Shown piece after piece: positions 54,001-61,438 of a stretch of 64,000 bases of DNA. The DNA comes from Cyanidium caldarium (taxonomy: Eukaryota > Rhodophyta > Bangiophyceae > Cyanidiales > Cyanidiaceae): NCBI GenBank assembly GCA_026184775.1, contig JANCYW010000007.1:124001-188000 (forward strand). Reading direction: 5' to 3'. Under the pieces are notes generated by a model. That model was not told the origin of the DNA, did no database searches, and saw nothing but the letters and a program-made list of their open reading frames with translations. Within the stretch, counting starts at the first letter, position 1. Each line of letters begins with the position of its first letter. The translations under genes and the position numbers were made by a program.

Positions 54001-54623
54001 ACCAGATCGTCTCGCTGGAGTGTCTGATATCGTCGTACATCCTCAGCGTGCTCTACCTGAATGGACTCAAGTTTGGCGATCAACAGATGACCGCCATGGG
54101 CATGCTGGGCGCGTTCGCCTCGTACATGATATCGCACGCGCCGCCGGTGAAGAAGCTGTCGGTGCAGCGGCCGCCACGGTCGATGTTCGCGCCGCGGCTG
54201 TTTGTGTCGCTGTTGGGCCAGTTTGGCGTCCACCTCGCGACCATGGTGATGGCGGCGGAGTTGGCCAAGGCGGCGCTGCCGCCGGAGTTTTCGGCGCAGC
54301 AGCACAGCAAGTTCGAGCCCAACCTCCTGAACACGGTGGTGTTTTTGGTGTACGCCACGCAGCAGGCGTCAGTGTTTCTGGCCAACTACAAGGGCGAGCC
54401 GTTCATGCGCGGCCTGCGGCAAAACCGACTGCTCCTGTACGCGCTGTTGATCTGCGCGGGCACGGCGTTGGCGGCAGCGCTGGAGGTATCGCCAGAACTG
54501 AATACTTGGCTGCAGCTGGTGTCAATGCCGGGCACCTCGTTCCGCGTTCGGGTGGTGGCCATTCTGCTGCTGGACTTTGTGGGCGTTTACGCATGGGATC
54601 GGGTCATTGCCTGCCTGCTCTAA
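51072..54623 (+). CDS. SPF1: P5A-type ATPase, SPF1/ATP13A1 family (ER transmembrane-helix dislocase)
   Basis: ER P-type ATPase that removes misinserted helices from the ER membrane. Length 1183 is normal for P5A. An N-terminal pair of helices comes first, then the family block RRYEYSADASCFRKLKYP. The actuator loop has LTGESVPLTKD. Transmembrane helix 4 has the P5A form VPPDLPSQLSLAV. The phosphorylation site is Asp504 in CFDKTGTLTSDAM, and the hinge motif is MCGDGTNDVGALKQAHVGVAL. Between that hinge and the last helices is a basic, Pro-rich insert (about 870-950). About ten transmembrane helices can be read. Together with GET1 and SND3 it makes a third ER membrane-protein quality factor here. 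Confidence 0.96.
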   Translation: MRITELVARPHNMRPAWDGKAITDLVLYRERDWLGRLDVWPFAPGYAALVAAARRFGWSPLALGLALGALLTLHVLTWLGEHWSVRFRAWVTLCRARSVERATQALVVPRPHHGPSEIVPLQRQRSQDGERFIEFQKRRYEYSADASCFRKLKYPAELSLTHYRRAWMQGGLSAAEAAERRVRYGLNRLHIPAPRFWELYKEQIMAPFFAFQIFCTVLWCLDEMWKYSLSTMGMLLLFEGTVVWTRLRMLRELRGMRARPVDTLVYRERKWQRVSSEELVPGDVISLTATSGETVVPCDTLLLAGNAIVNEAVLTGESVPLTKDALPATLEVGSGPAGGDRALEPLGADKPHVLFSGTSLLQHTAPALADPSLRSAPDGGCVGYVLRTGFGSSQGKLMRTMMHSTESFTANNRESLLCILFLLMFALIASGYVLRTGLQDRNWSRYELLLHCIQIITSVVPPDLPSQLSLAVQSALGALAKQGIFCTEPFRIPLAGTVDVCCFDKTGTLTSDAMQFAGVALPGGDAQLVEPDRAPLPANLVVAACHSLVRLQGVAAGDPLEVSALSASPWTYSPNDTAVCRRGSHQGLSVRIVQRHAFVAALQRMSVIAVVEGSNSTTTPQCYALVKGSPEAVRRLLRDVPAHYDRIYQRLSLQGMRVLAMATKTFPSAMRPGELTRLPRTAVECELECAGFLAFQCPPRPDSRPAVKMLRNASYRVVVITGDGVHTANYVARATGICQRRKPGLILEVVREASGAATRFCWVKPTRYGAGDAADARPFRVQELPQLESEHNLAVCGTVLEAALAADPAHVALLRHLQVYARMTPSQKEAVLMRLKDLGLHVLMCGDGTNDVGALKQAHVGVALLQPGPKRSPAPVPDGQPAPVDAKSELRRRHRSPAAHDAPSQPQQPPSLWERLRMEMERAQERAAASSNEDAPLVRLGDASIASPFTSRRMSIAPCVDILRQGRCTLVMTVQMYQIVSLECLISSYILSVLYLNGLKFGDQQMTAMGMLGAFASYMISHAPPVKKLSVQRPPRSMFAPRLFVSLLGQFGVHLATMVMAAELAKAALPPEFSAQQHSKFEPNLLNTVVFLVYATQQASVFLANYKGEPFMRGLRQNRLLLYALLICAGTALAAALEVSPELNTWLQLVSMPGTSFRVRVVAILLLDFVGVYAWDRVIACLL

Positions 54624-54686
54624 CGAGAGCGCGTCACCGGTAAAGCTCTGAAGCAAAACGCCGCCGGTAAAAGCGTCCGGCACCCT

Positions 54687-55820
54687 CTACCCGCTCGAGT
54701 CGGGCACCGGCGGATCGTGCTCCACGTACAGTTTGTGCAGGATGCAGGCGTTGGTGAAGCGGTCGTACAGGCGTGCCAACGTCACACTCAGGCGGCCGCG
54801 CGCCTCGGTCTCGCCCAGCAGCACCGCCGTCTCGTACACGACGATCTCCCGCTTCGGCATGAGGTAGCGGCGCACGGCCGCATTCGCCGGCAGGCTGACG
54901 CAACGAACCTGGTCCATTTCCACCGTAAACTCCGGGTCGTAGGGAGTGACCGCGTCGAACGACAGCTCACCCTTGTGCTCGCGAATATCGGTACGCTCCG
55001 GTGATGGCAAGTACAACTTGCGCGGGTACGACACAAAGCTCTCCACTTTGCCGCCGCAACCGATCAGTTGCTGGCCACCATTGTAAGGCTGGTCGTACAT
55101 CTCCCGGCGCATGATGATCTGGTCGCCGAACGGTTTGGCGTCGTCCTCCAGATGCGCGTCAAACTCTACCTGCACGCGTCGTCGCTCGCGCTCATCGCGA
55201 TACACAATGGAAAACAGTAGGCGCTGCACGGGTGCAGTGCGTTTCTCGGCTGTGAGCAGCGCCGTCAGACACCCGCTGGGCAGCGCAAAGTTGTCCCGCG
55301 TTTGGCCCAACTCGACGGTGTGCTCGTGCGGCTGCGCGCTCACCGCATCCTCCTGACAGCCCACTTTGGGATCGATCAGCTGCCGCTTGGCCCGCAACAG
55401 CGTTCCGTCGAGTATCTCGGAGTAGTTCTCGTCGTAGCCGTGAACGCGCACGTTCCACTCGCGGAACTCCTGCGGCACCGCCGACTCGGGTAGCTCGATG
55501 GGCGAGCCGTCGTCGCCGCGAAAGTACGCCTCGTGACCGACAAACTCGCCGTTGGAGAGCGTGGCAAAGCTCCACAGCTTGTACGCCGGTTTAGGCGACT
55601 TCAACGCCCCACGCAAGAGAGGCAGAGCGCCCGGACGCACCAGCCATCGGCGGGCCGGCCGCGAAATGGTGCGGCACGCGGTGGGGCAGCCGATGCGGTG
55701 ATGGGCCAATTCACCCCTCCACAGCGGTGCCACGAACATAACGCAATGGGAGCGAGAGACCGGGTTAGCTGAAATGGTGGCAACGCTAGAAAGGGGCAGA
55801 GAAAAGAGTGCGGTTGGCAA
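54687..55820 (-). CDS. DUF3598/lipocalin-like plastid protein (possible phycobilin-lyase relative)
   Basis: A 377-residue protein with a basic N-terminus beginning MPTALFSLP (early Phe). The body looks like two beta-barrel repeats: the first around LWSFATLSNGEFVGHEAYFRGDDGS, the second around RERRRVQVEFDAHLED. The pairs Trp-x-Gly/Arg-Arg-x-Arg and the RREMYDQPYNGGQQLIGCGGKVESF segment resemble the DUF3598 family of cyanobacteria and algae, which is calycin-fold and distantly related to CpcS/CpeS-type bilin lyases. No bilin-binding residue can be assigned. The assignment is a weak family match; another calycin is possible. The start is fixed by the plastid-like leader. Confidence 0.5.
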   Translation of the reverse strand: MPTALFSLPLSSVATISANPVSRSHCVMFVAPLWRGELAHHRIGCPTACRTISRPARRWLVRPGALPLLRGALKSPKPAYKLWSFATLSNGEFVGHEAYFRGDDGSPIELPESAVPQEFREWNVRVHGYDENYSEILDGTLLRAKRQLIDPKVGCQEDAVSAQPHEHTVELGQTRDNFALPSGCLTALLTAEKRTAPVQRLLFSIVYRDERERRRVQVEFDAHLEDDAKPFGDQIIMRREMYDQPYNGGQQLIGCGGKVESFVSYPRKLYLPSPERTDIREHKGELSFDAVTPYDPEFTVEMDQVRCVSLPANAAVRRYLMPKREIVVYETAVLLGETEARGRLSVTLARLYDRFTNACILHKLYVEHDPPVPDSSG

Positions 55821-56033
55821 CGTCGCTTAGCACGGGTCAGACACACAGAGCGCCGTCGGAGGCCGCGAATTCGCGCTCGACGGCCGGAGATCGGCGTGGC
55901 GGAGTCACCACCGGCAGGCATCGAAATGGGCATCTTGCCGCACGGGACGCCCTCCTCGGCGCATGTGCGAGTCTTCCGATAATTTTACAACTCGGCTTTG
56001 CCCAAAAAGCGCGCACTGCCCTACCTATGCGCT

Positions 56034-57011
56034 TCACGAATCGTCCTCGTCGTCGGAACGAATGTCGGCGCCGCCCTCGGAATAGCTCCGCGGGTGGGTG
56101 ATCTCCCGCACGGCCATCCGCAGAATGAGCACAAACCAAAAGCAGTGCAGACAAAGCAGCACGTTCAGGAATACCGCAAACCCCACCAGCTGAGTTATGA
56201 AAAAATTCCAGTGAGCGATCCACTGGGGCATCCGCGCTGGCGTCCGGGACACCAGAATCCACGGCTCCACCGTCACCGCGAGGATAATCCGTGGAAACAG
56301 GAAGAGACGCGACGCGTAGAAGGCCAAGGCAAAAAGGCCGAACAGCATCATGTCCAGCGGCGCCAGTCCGAAGTAATGCACCACCTTGGCGGAGTAGAGC
56401 AGCACATCGGCCACGTCATGAATGATGAGAATAATCAGCCCCAGTCGCATCCAGCCCCATGCATACGACAAGACGATAAGCGCCACCGTCGCCAGATGGT
56501 GCGTGATCATCTCCGGAAAGTCTCGCCTGCGGGTGTCGTGCCTGAACAAGAAAAGGATGCACGAGCAGTAGTACCCCAGTTCAAAGAGATAGTACAACCG
56601 GAAGACGTTGCGCACCGGCGGCAAGTACTCCCAAAACGCTTCCATGATGGACGGAGCGAAGAATTTGATGCGCCAGTCCTCACCTCGGTACACCAGAAGG
56701 CCGCTCAGGAGACTGCATACGTAGAAGAGGGCGTAGAAGCTGTTCTCAGCGATCTTCTTGCTCCGTCGCAAGGCGCTCTTCTTGCCGCCCAAGTAACGGA
56801 ACGCCAACGGTTGCAAAAAAAACTGCTCCAGCAGGTACCGCAGCAGCGACAGCCCCACGAACACGGCCGCGCCCGTGATCAGGTCACGCCGCACGCTCAT
56901 GGCCGGATTGTACGGCTGCCACGACACCTGCGTAGCGTACAGCTCCTGCTCATGCTCCAGGCGGTAAAGAACCTGCCAGGCACGGTCGAAAAACGCCTGG
57001 CGGAGTGACAT
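56034..57011 (-). CDS. LAG1: Ceramide synthase, LAG1/TLC family
   Basis: ER enzyme that N-acylates sphingoid bases. The TLC domain (about 90-290) includes the KKIAENSFYALFYV block and the Lag1 motif RRRDFPEMITHHLATVALIVLSYAWGWMRLGLIILIIHDVADVLLY, in which the His pair and the later Asp pair are conserved. About seven hydrophobic segments can be read. The C-terminus is an acidic Ser/Asp/Glu tail (RSDDEDDS) that resembles CK2 sites seen in yeast and plant ceramide synthases. Length 325 is normal. Sphingolipid synthesis is implied, alongside the sterol oxidase. Confidence 0.92.
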   Translation of the reverse strand: MSLRQAFFDRAWQVLYRLEHEQELYATQVSWQPYNPAMSVRRDLITGAAVFVGLSLLRYLLEQFFLQPLAFRYLGGKKSALRRSKKIAENSFYALFYVCSLLSGLLVYRGEDWRIKFFAPSIMEAFWEYLPPVRNVFRLYYLFELGYYCSCILFLFRHDTRRRDFPEMITHHLATVALIVLSYAWGWMRLGLIILIIHDVADVLLYSAKVVHYFGLAPLDMMLFGLFALAFYASRLFLFPRIILAVTVEPWILVSRTPARMPQWIAHWNFFITQLVGFAVFLNVLLCLHCFWFVLILRMAVREITHPRSYSEGGADIRSDDEDDS

Positions 57012-57428
57012 GGGCCTGCTGAGGGAGAGGATGACAGGTGCTTACTTTCTCGGAGGCGGGCGACGTGAAAATGCTGAGGCAAGAAAGACGTAGACACCGC
57101 CGACCGCCACGCCGGAAAGTTTGGCGCGCCAACGTCAAGCGTGTGAAACGAACGCGGTCAAAAGATCGGGATGTCGGGCAGCACGAGGAGACGCTTCCTG
57201 CATGGCATGGCACAGTCTGAAGAGGACAAATCATGGCCAAGCTAGGAGATCAGGATGGTGGAGAGCAGGAGCTTATCGCGCCGCTTGCCGCTCCTCACGT
57301 TCGCGCCATGGCGCTACGCAAGGCGTCGCTCCCCGAGACTACCCGCTTCCACGGTGAGCTCGGATCGCCCGCCCTGCCCAATGCTGCCCTCTTCAATGAG
57401 CCCCTCTCGATAGTTCAAATCGCGGAGG
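57012..57428. other. Intergenic stretch without a convincing gene
   Basis: About 415 bp between the ceramide synthase start and the 3' end of the small coiled-coil gene. Two short plus-strand frames (57038-57220, very basic; 57233-57463) show no match and no strong codon pattern. The ceramide synthase promoter should be here. Confidence 0.4.
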
Positions 57429-57818
57429 CTACGCGTTCTCCTCAGTCCAGTCGTTCTCGATAAACCGGAGGCACCGCTGCAAACGCTCCATTTTGGCGAC
57501 CAAGGTGTCCACGTTCCACTGGCACTCCAAAGCGCGCCACTCGCACTCCATCAAGCGCTGGTGTGCTTTGCGCGCCCGCTCTGCACAGCTGGCCTGTTCC
57601 CGCCGCAACGGCAGTGCTCGCTTCAGTTCCAGCTCTCGGATTGCACGGTCCGCCTCGACCGCTGCGACGAGCTCGGGCGACGCGAACAGCTCGGCCGCTT
57701 GGCCGCTAAGCACAACTTTGCGCAGTTCGGACACGCGGCCCGCCGCCCAACTCTCCACGTCGTTGGTGATAGAAGCCGACGGGAGCGGCGGGGTCGTCTC
57801 ACGGGTGAAATCAGACAT
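57429..57818 (-). CDS. Hypothetical small coiled-coil protein
   Basis: About 129 residues from the preferred ATG (another in-frame ATG at 57890 adds 24). It starts MSDFTRETTPPLPSAS and then forms an almost continuous charged helix (about 22-125) with heptad-like Leu spacing: REQASCAERARKAHQRLMECEW and LVAKMERLQRCLRFIENDW. Cys and Trp content in the helix is notable. No known family is recognised; small subunits of tethering, kinetochore or BLOC-type complexes have similar size and form. Protein-like composition supports it being a gene. Confidence 0.6.
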   Translation of the reverse strand: MSDFTRETTPPLPSASITNDVESWAAGRVSELRKVVLSGQAAELFASPELVAAVEADRAIRELELKRALPLRREQASCAERARKAHQRLMECEWRALECQWNVDTLVAKMERLQRCLRFIENDWTEENA

Positions 57819-57963
57819 CGGCTGCGAGGACTGACGCGCACCTCGAAACCGGAAAACCGCCGCGGCACAGTTCTCCAGCGCGAAAATCAAAACCGCTGCC
57901 AGAAATTACGCCAGGATCACAATTCTTTTCAGAGACATTTTTCAGTTTTTCACGGAGCACTCC

Positions 57964-59094
57964 TCACGCGCCAGCGACATAGCGCCGCAAACGCGCGTCC
58001 ATCACGCGCTTCCATGCCGGAGGTATCAGCAGCAGTAACACCATGGCCGGATAACTGGACGGCAACTGCGGGCTCTCCTTGTCGCTGCGAAGCACATGAT
58101 ACGGATGCAAGACGTGTTTGTGATGGTCGGGATGCCGTTGCAGTTTGAACAGCATATAGTTGGTAATGCGATGTGCAGCGTTCCAGCTGTGCTTCGAGCT
58201 GACGGCTTCGTACACGAGTTCACCGTTCGGTCTTGCGCCCATAGCTCGCCGTTCTAGTCCGTAGTGCTCAATGTAGTTGACCATCTCCAACAGCACGATG
58301 GCAGTGACGCTCTGCAGAAGAAAGAGTGCGCACGCTCGCGGTCCGCTTAAGACGTAGAATGCGGTCATCTCTAGCAACGGCAAAAGCGCAAACCACAACA
58401 TTTGGTTGTGCACGCCCCACACCGCGAGACCGTTTCGCCGGAGTCGGTCATGCTCCAGACGCCAGGCGCTCCGGTAAGAGCCGATCAGCGTCCTCGGCAA
58501 GAATCGATAAAACGACTCGCCCAAGCGGGCGGTGGCCGGGTCTGCCGGCGTGCCCACGCGCTTGTGATGTCCGTGCACGTGCTCAATAAAAAAGTGTCCA
58601 TAGCACACGCTCACCAGCAACGCTTTCCCTAGATACTGCTCAAACTCGCTGCGCTTGTGAAACAGCTCGTGGCCGACGTTCACGCCTTGTGCCCCCAAAA
58701 GCCCGATGGAGAGTGCCAGCCCCACGAACTCCACACCGCCTAGTCGTGGGGTGCGCGTTACCTGCGCAGCCCAGAGCAGCGCCGTCCATTGAACCAGTGG
58801 CCATAAGTAGAGGATCAACCGGTACGCAAAGCGCCTGGTATTCCTCTTCACCTCCTCCTCGGTGGGGCTGTGATCGTCGACGCCGACGACGGCGTCCACC
58901 AACGGCATGCAACCAAAGGCGAAGATGAGCGGAAAAAAGGTCGTCACCCAGACGCGACCGTAGTAACTGGCGACCACCGTGAGTGGCACGAGATATGCCG
59001 CCAAGTACCGCACAGGCGGATCGAGCATTCTTCTTCGTCGTGCCCTCAGTGCAGATGCCCTGCTGGTCGCCGCACCAGCGCTGTGCAAACGCAC
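57964..59094 (-). CDS. AlkB-type integral membrane alkane/fatty-acid hydroxylase
   Basis: Membrane di-iron mono-oxygenase of the AlkB family, which in bacteria oxidises the terminal carbon of medium-chain alkanes. All signature His clusters are there: HELFH (142-146), EHVHGHHKRVGTPADPATAR (His172-177 region), NYIEHYGL (His277) and LQRHPDHHKHVLHPY (His321-325). Six hydrophobic segments are arranged as in AlkB. Residues 1-22 are a basic leader; an ATG at 59028 is the alternative start. No rubredoxin is fused or adjacent, so the electron donor is unknown. The gene has the same GC bias and lack of introns as its neighbours, so any transfer is not recent. Substrate unknown. Confidence 0.88.
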   Translation of the reverse strand: MRLHSAGAATSRASALRARRRRMLDPPVRYLAAYLVPLTVVASYYGRVWVTTFFPLIFAFGCMPLVDAVVGVDDHSPTEEEVKRNTRRFAYRLILYLWPLVQWTALLWAAQVTRTPRLGGVEFVGLALSIGLLGAQGVNVGHELFHKRSEFEQYLGKALLVSVCYGHFFIEHVHGHHKRVGTPADPATARLGESFYRFLPRTLIGSYRSAWRLEHDRLRRNGLAVWGVHNQMLWFALLPLLEMTAFYVLSGPRACALFLLQSVTAIVLLEMVNYIEHYGLERRAMGARPNGELVYEAVSSKHSWNAAHRITNYMLFKLQRHPDHHKHVLHPYHVLRSDKESPQLPSSYPAMVLLLLIPPAWKRVMDARLRRYVAGA

Positions 59095-59413
59095 CGAAAC
59101 CCAACGCGCCCGCCGCGTTCAGCGAGCGACCCGTTCTTGTCAAGGGAAAGGCTCGCGTAAGCTGTCGCTTCGGTCGTTCCGTCGGCTGTGCATCACACTC
59201 GAGACGACATCCCTGGGCACGCTCGCGTGCATTCCTGAAGGACCTGCTTTTGTCGTCCCCGGAAAAACTGGCTTCTGAACCCTTGCCCGACGTATTCGTG
59301 CACGTGCCGCGTCTCTTCGCGTCAGCGGTCTGGCCGACGACACCCATCGCAGCCGGCAGCGAGGCGAAGAGAAATGCTAGAAAAAATAGCAGGAATCTAA
59401 AGCGACAAGCGGT

Positions 59414-60553
59414 ATGGTCGCCTATGTGCACAGCACTGGGCACCGGATACTCTCAGCGGGCGCTCCCTCAGCAGCGCTTTGCAGAGCGCCGAGGCCGCCA
59501 GCTGCGCTGCAGCGCGGCCGACGTCCGCGCCAACCGAAACTGAACATGATTCAAGGCGAGGAGCAGCCGTCAGAGGCGACTGGAAATGTGTTGTCTCTGG
59601 TGTCGCGTCGGCTCAAAGTTTACTCAGGCTCGTCGAACGCGGCGCTTACCGAGCGCGTCTCCCAGCTGCTGGGCAATGAGGCGCCCGACGAAGTTATATG
59701 CCGCCAGTTTGCCGACGGCGAGCGGTACATACGCATAGTCAACAGCGTGCGGGGCTGCAACGTGTTCGTGGTGCAGTCTACTTGTGATCCGGTGAACGAG
59801 CACCTGATGGAGCTGTTGCTGATGGTCGACGCCTGCCGGCGGGCGCACGCATCACAGATCATCGCGGTGCTGCCGTACTACGGTTATGCCCGTGCCGACC
59901 GCATCATCGACCCGGATCACAAACGTCGGGAGGCGCTCACCTCCAAGCTGGTGTCGAACCTGATCTGCGAGAGCGGCGCGGACCGGGTGATCTTGGTGGA
60001 GATCCACTCACCACAGTCGTGCGGCTTTTTCGACATTCCCGTCGAGCACATCTACGCCTTGCCGGTGCTCACGGCGTACGTCAAATCGCAGTATGCGTCG
60101 TTTAATGAGTTGGTGGTGGTCTCGCCCGACACTGGCGGTGTTGCTCGCGCCCGCGCCTACGCCAAGGACTTGCAAGACGCACCGCTGGCCATCGTCGATA
60201 AGCGGCGCCCGAACCGCACCTCGGCCGAGGTGGTGAATTTGGTGGGCGACGTCGAGGGACGCACCGCGGTCATTGTCGATGACCTCATCGACACCGCCAG
60301 CACCATCACCGTCGCTGCGGAACTGCTGCGAGAACGCGGCGCCGCCAGAGTGATCGCTCTGGCCACGCACGGCGTATTCAGCGGGCCTGCCATCGAGCGT
60401 CTGTCCAGCGGCCTGCTCGAGGAGGTGATCGTCACCGACACGGTGCCGGTGCCGGAGCACAAGCGCTTTCCACAGCTGCGCATTGTGTCCTGTGCCAGCC
60501 TTATCAGCGACGTCATTCTACGCGTCCACGAAGAGACCTCCCACTACTTTTGA
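59414..60553 (+). CDS. PRPS: Ribose-phosphate pyrophosphokinase (PRPP synthetase)
   Basis: Makes PRPP from ribose 5-phosphate and ATP for nucleotide, His and Trp synthesis. The core from about residue 60 has FADGERYIRIVNSVRGCNVFVVQS, LPYYGYARADR, the VEIHSPQSCGFFDIPVEHIYA ATP-site block, VVVSPDTGGVARARAYA, and the PRPP-binding loop TAVIVDDLIDTASTI. The first ~45 residues are basic and Ala/Pro-rich, as an organelle leader. The ARADR motif is of the plant plastid/mitochondrial type. Between Arg163 and the RRE block a few extra residues (about 164-170) lengthen the flexible loop relative to usual enzymes. A second ATG at 59546 would remove the leader. Confidence 0.95.
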   Translation: MVAYVHSTGHRILSAGAPSAALCRAPRPPAALQRGRRPRQPKLNMIQGEEQPSEATGNVLSLVSRRLKVYSGSSNAALTERVSQLLGNEAPDEVICRQFADGERYIRIVNSVRGCNVFVVQSTCDPVNEHLMELLLMVDACRRAHASQIIAVLPYYGYARADRIIDPDHKRREALTSKLVSNLICESGADRVILVEIHSPQSCGFFDIPVEHIYALPVLTAYVKSQYASFNELVVVSPDTGGVARARAYAKDLQDAPLAIVDKRRPNRTSAEVVNLVGDVEGRTAVIVDDLIDTASTITVAAELLRERGAARVIALATHGVFSGPAIERLSSGLLEEVIVTDTVPVPEHKRFPQLRIVSCASLISDVILRVHEETSHYF

Positions 60554-60650
60554 GCGGACGGATCTGCAGCGATCTGCCATGCCGACGGTATGCCCCATGC
60601 AACCCGTTCGTTTACGCGTCCACGAGGGGACTCCACACTGCTTTTCGGGC

Positions 60651-61244
60651 TCACAGACCGGCATCGGCGAACAACTTGGTCAGCTCGCCCGACTCGTGCA
60701 TCTTCTCCATAATGTCGCTGCCACCGACGAACTCGCCATCGATGAAGAGCTGCGGTATCGTCGGCCACTGGCTGAACTTTTTGATGCCCTCCCGGAGCGC
60801 CGGGTCGGCCAGCACGTTAAACGTCTTGTAAGGCACGCCGGCCGAGTTCAATATCACCACCGCCTTGTAGCTGAAACCGCACAGCGGCGCTTTCGGCTCG
60901 CCCTTCATGTACAGCACCACCTTGTGCGCGGCCACGTCCTTTTTGATGCGCTCCAACACCGCGTCCATACTTGTCGCCGACGGCGGCGCCTTGCGCACCG
61001 TCCGAAAGTCGGCGTCCGACTCGTCGCTCGCACTGCCACCGGCATTTGCCGCCGACGAGAAACTTCCCCCTTGAGTCATGCGCACGCTCACTCCCCGTAC
61101 CAGCGACGTCCGGCCGCAACGCCAACGCCCGTCGGCCCCGCACCCGCAGCTGCGCGTGCTCGCCGACGCCGCTCCGCGCGACAACCACCACGACCCACCC
61201 AACGCTGTGTGGATGAACGCCGCACCCTGTGTTTTCGGCAGCAT
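60651..61244 (-). CDS. Monothiol glutaredoxin (CGFS type)
   Basis: Fe-S cluster carrier glutaredoxin of the GRX5/GRXS14-15 class. The Grx domain (about residues 90-197) has MKGEPKAPLCGFSYKAV with active site C122-G-F-S125, then WPTIPQLFIDGEFVGGSDI, the glutathione- and cluster-binding block, to the end. A leader of about 85 residues, rich in Ser/Arg/Gly with several Cys and Trp, implies organelle import; mitochondrial Grx5 and plastid GRXS14 both fit. The 61244 ATG is the likely start; an earlier ATG at 61451 is possible. It is convergent with the PRPP synthetase gene, about 100 bp away. Confidence 0.9.
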   Translation of the reverse strand: MLPKTQGAAFIHTALGGSWWLSRGAASASTRSCGCGADGRWRCGRTSLVRGVSVRMTQGGSFSSAANAGGSASDESDADFRTVRKAPPSATSMDAVLERIKKDVAAHKVVLYMKGEPKAPLCGFSYKAVVILNSAGVPYKTFNVLADPALREGIKKFSQWPTIPQLFIDGEFVGGSDIMEKMHESGELTKLFADAGL

Positions 61245-61438
61245 GGAGGAGACTCCCAGGGCACGCCAAGAGAGCCAACAGGACATGCTGTCTTCTGGCA
61301 AGCGGTACGCTCGGCTCGCAAGAAACCGGTCTCTCCGTCGGGACGCGTGCGCGGCAAGCGTCCAGCCCGCGCTCGGGCGATGCCGCGTCGGTCCGGCCGG
61401 CCGCCTCGCATCTACGCGTCGCTCACTGTGACGACTCG

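Noticed and set aside
57038-57220. Short, very basic plus-strand frame that loosely recalls ribosomal protein bL28
   Set aside because: Only a handful of basic residues align (KVWRANVKRVKR) and the rest does not fit; chance is more likely.
57233-57463. Short plus-strand frame after the ceramide synthase start
   Set aside because: No motif, and its end overlaps the 3' end of the small coiled-coil gene.
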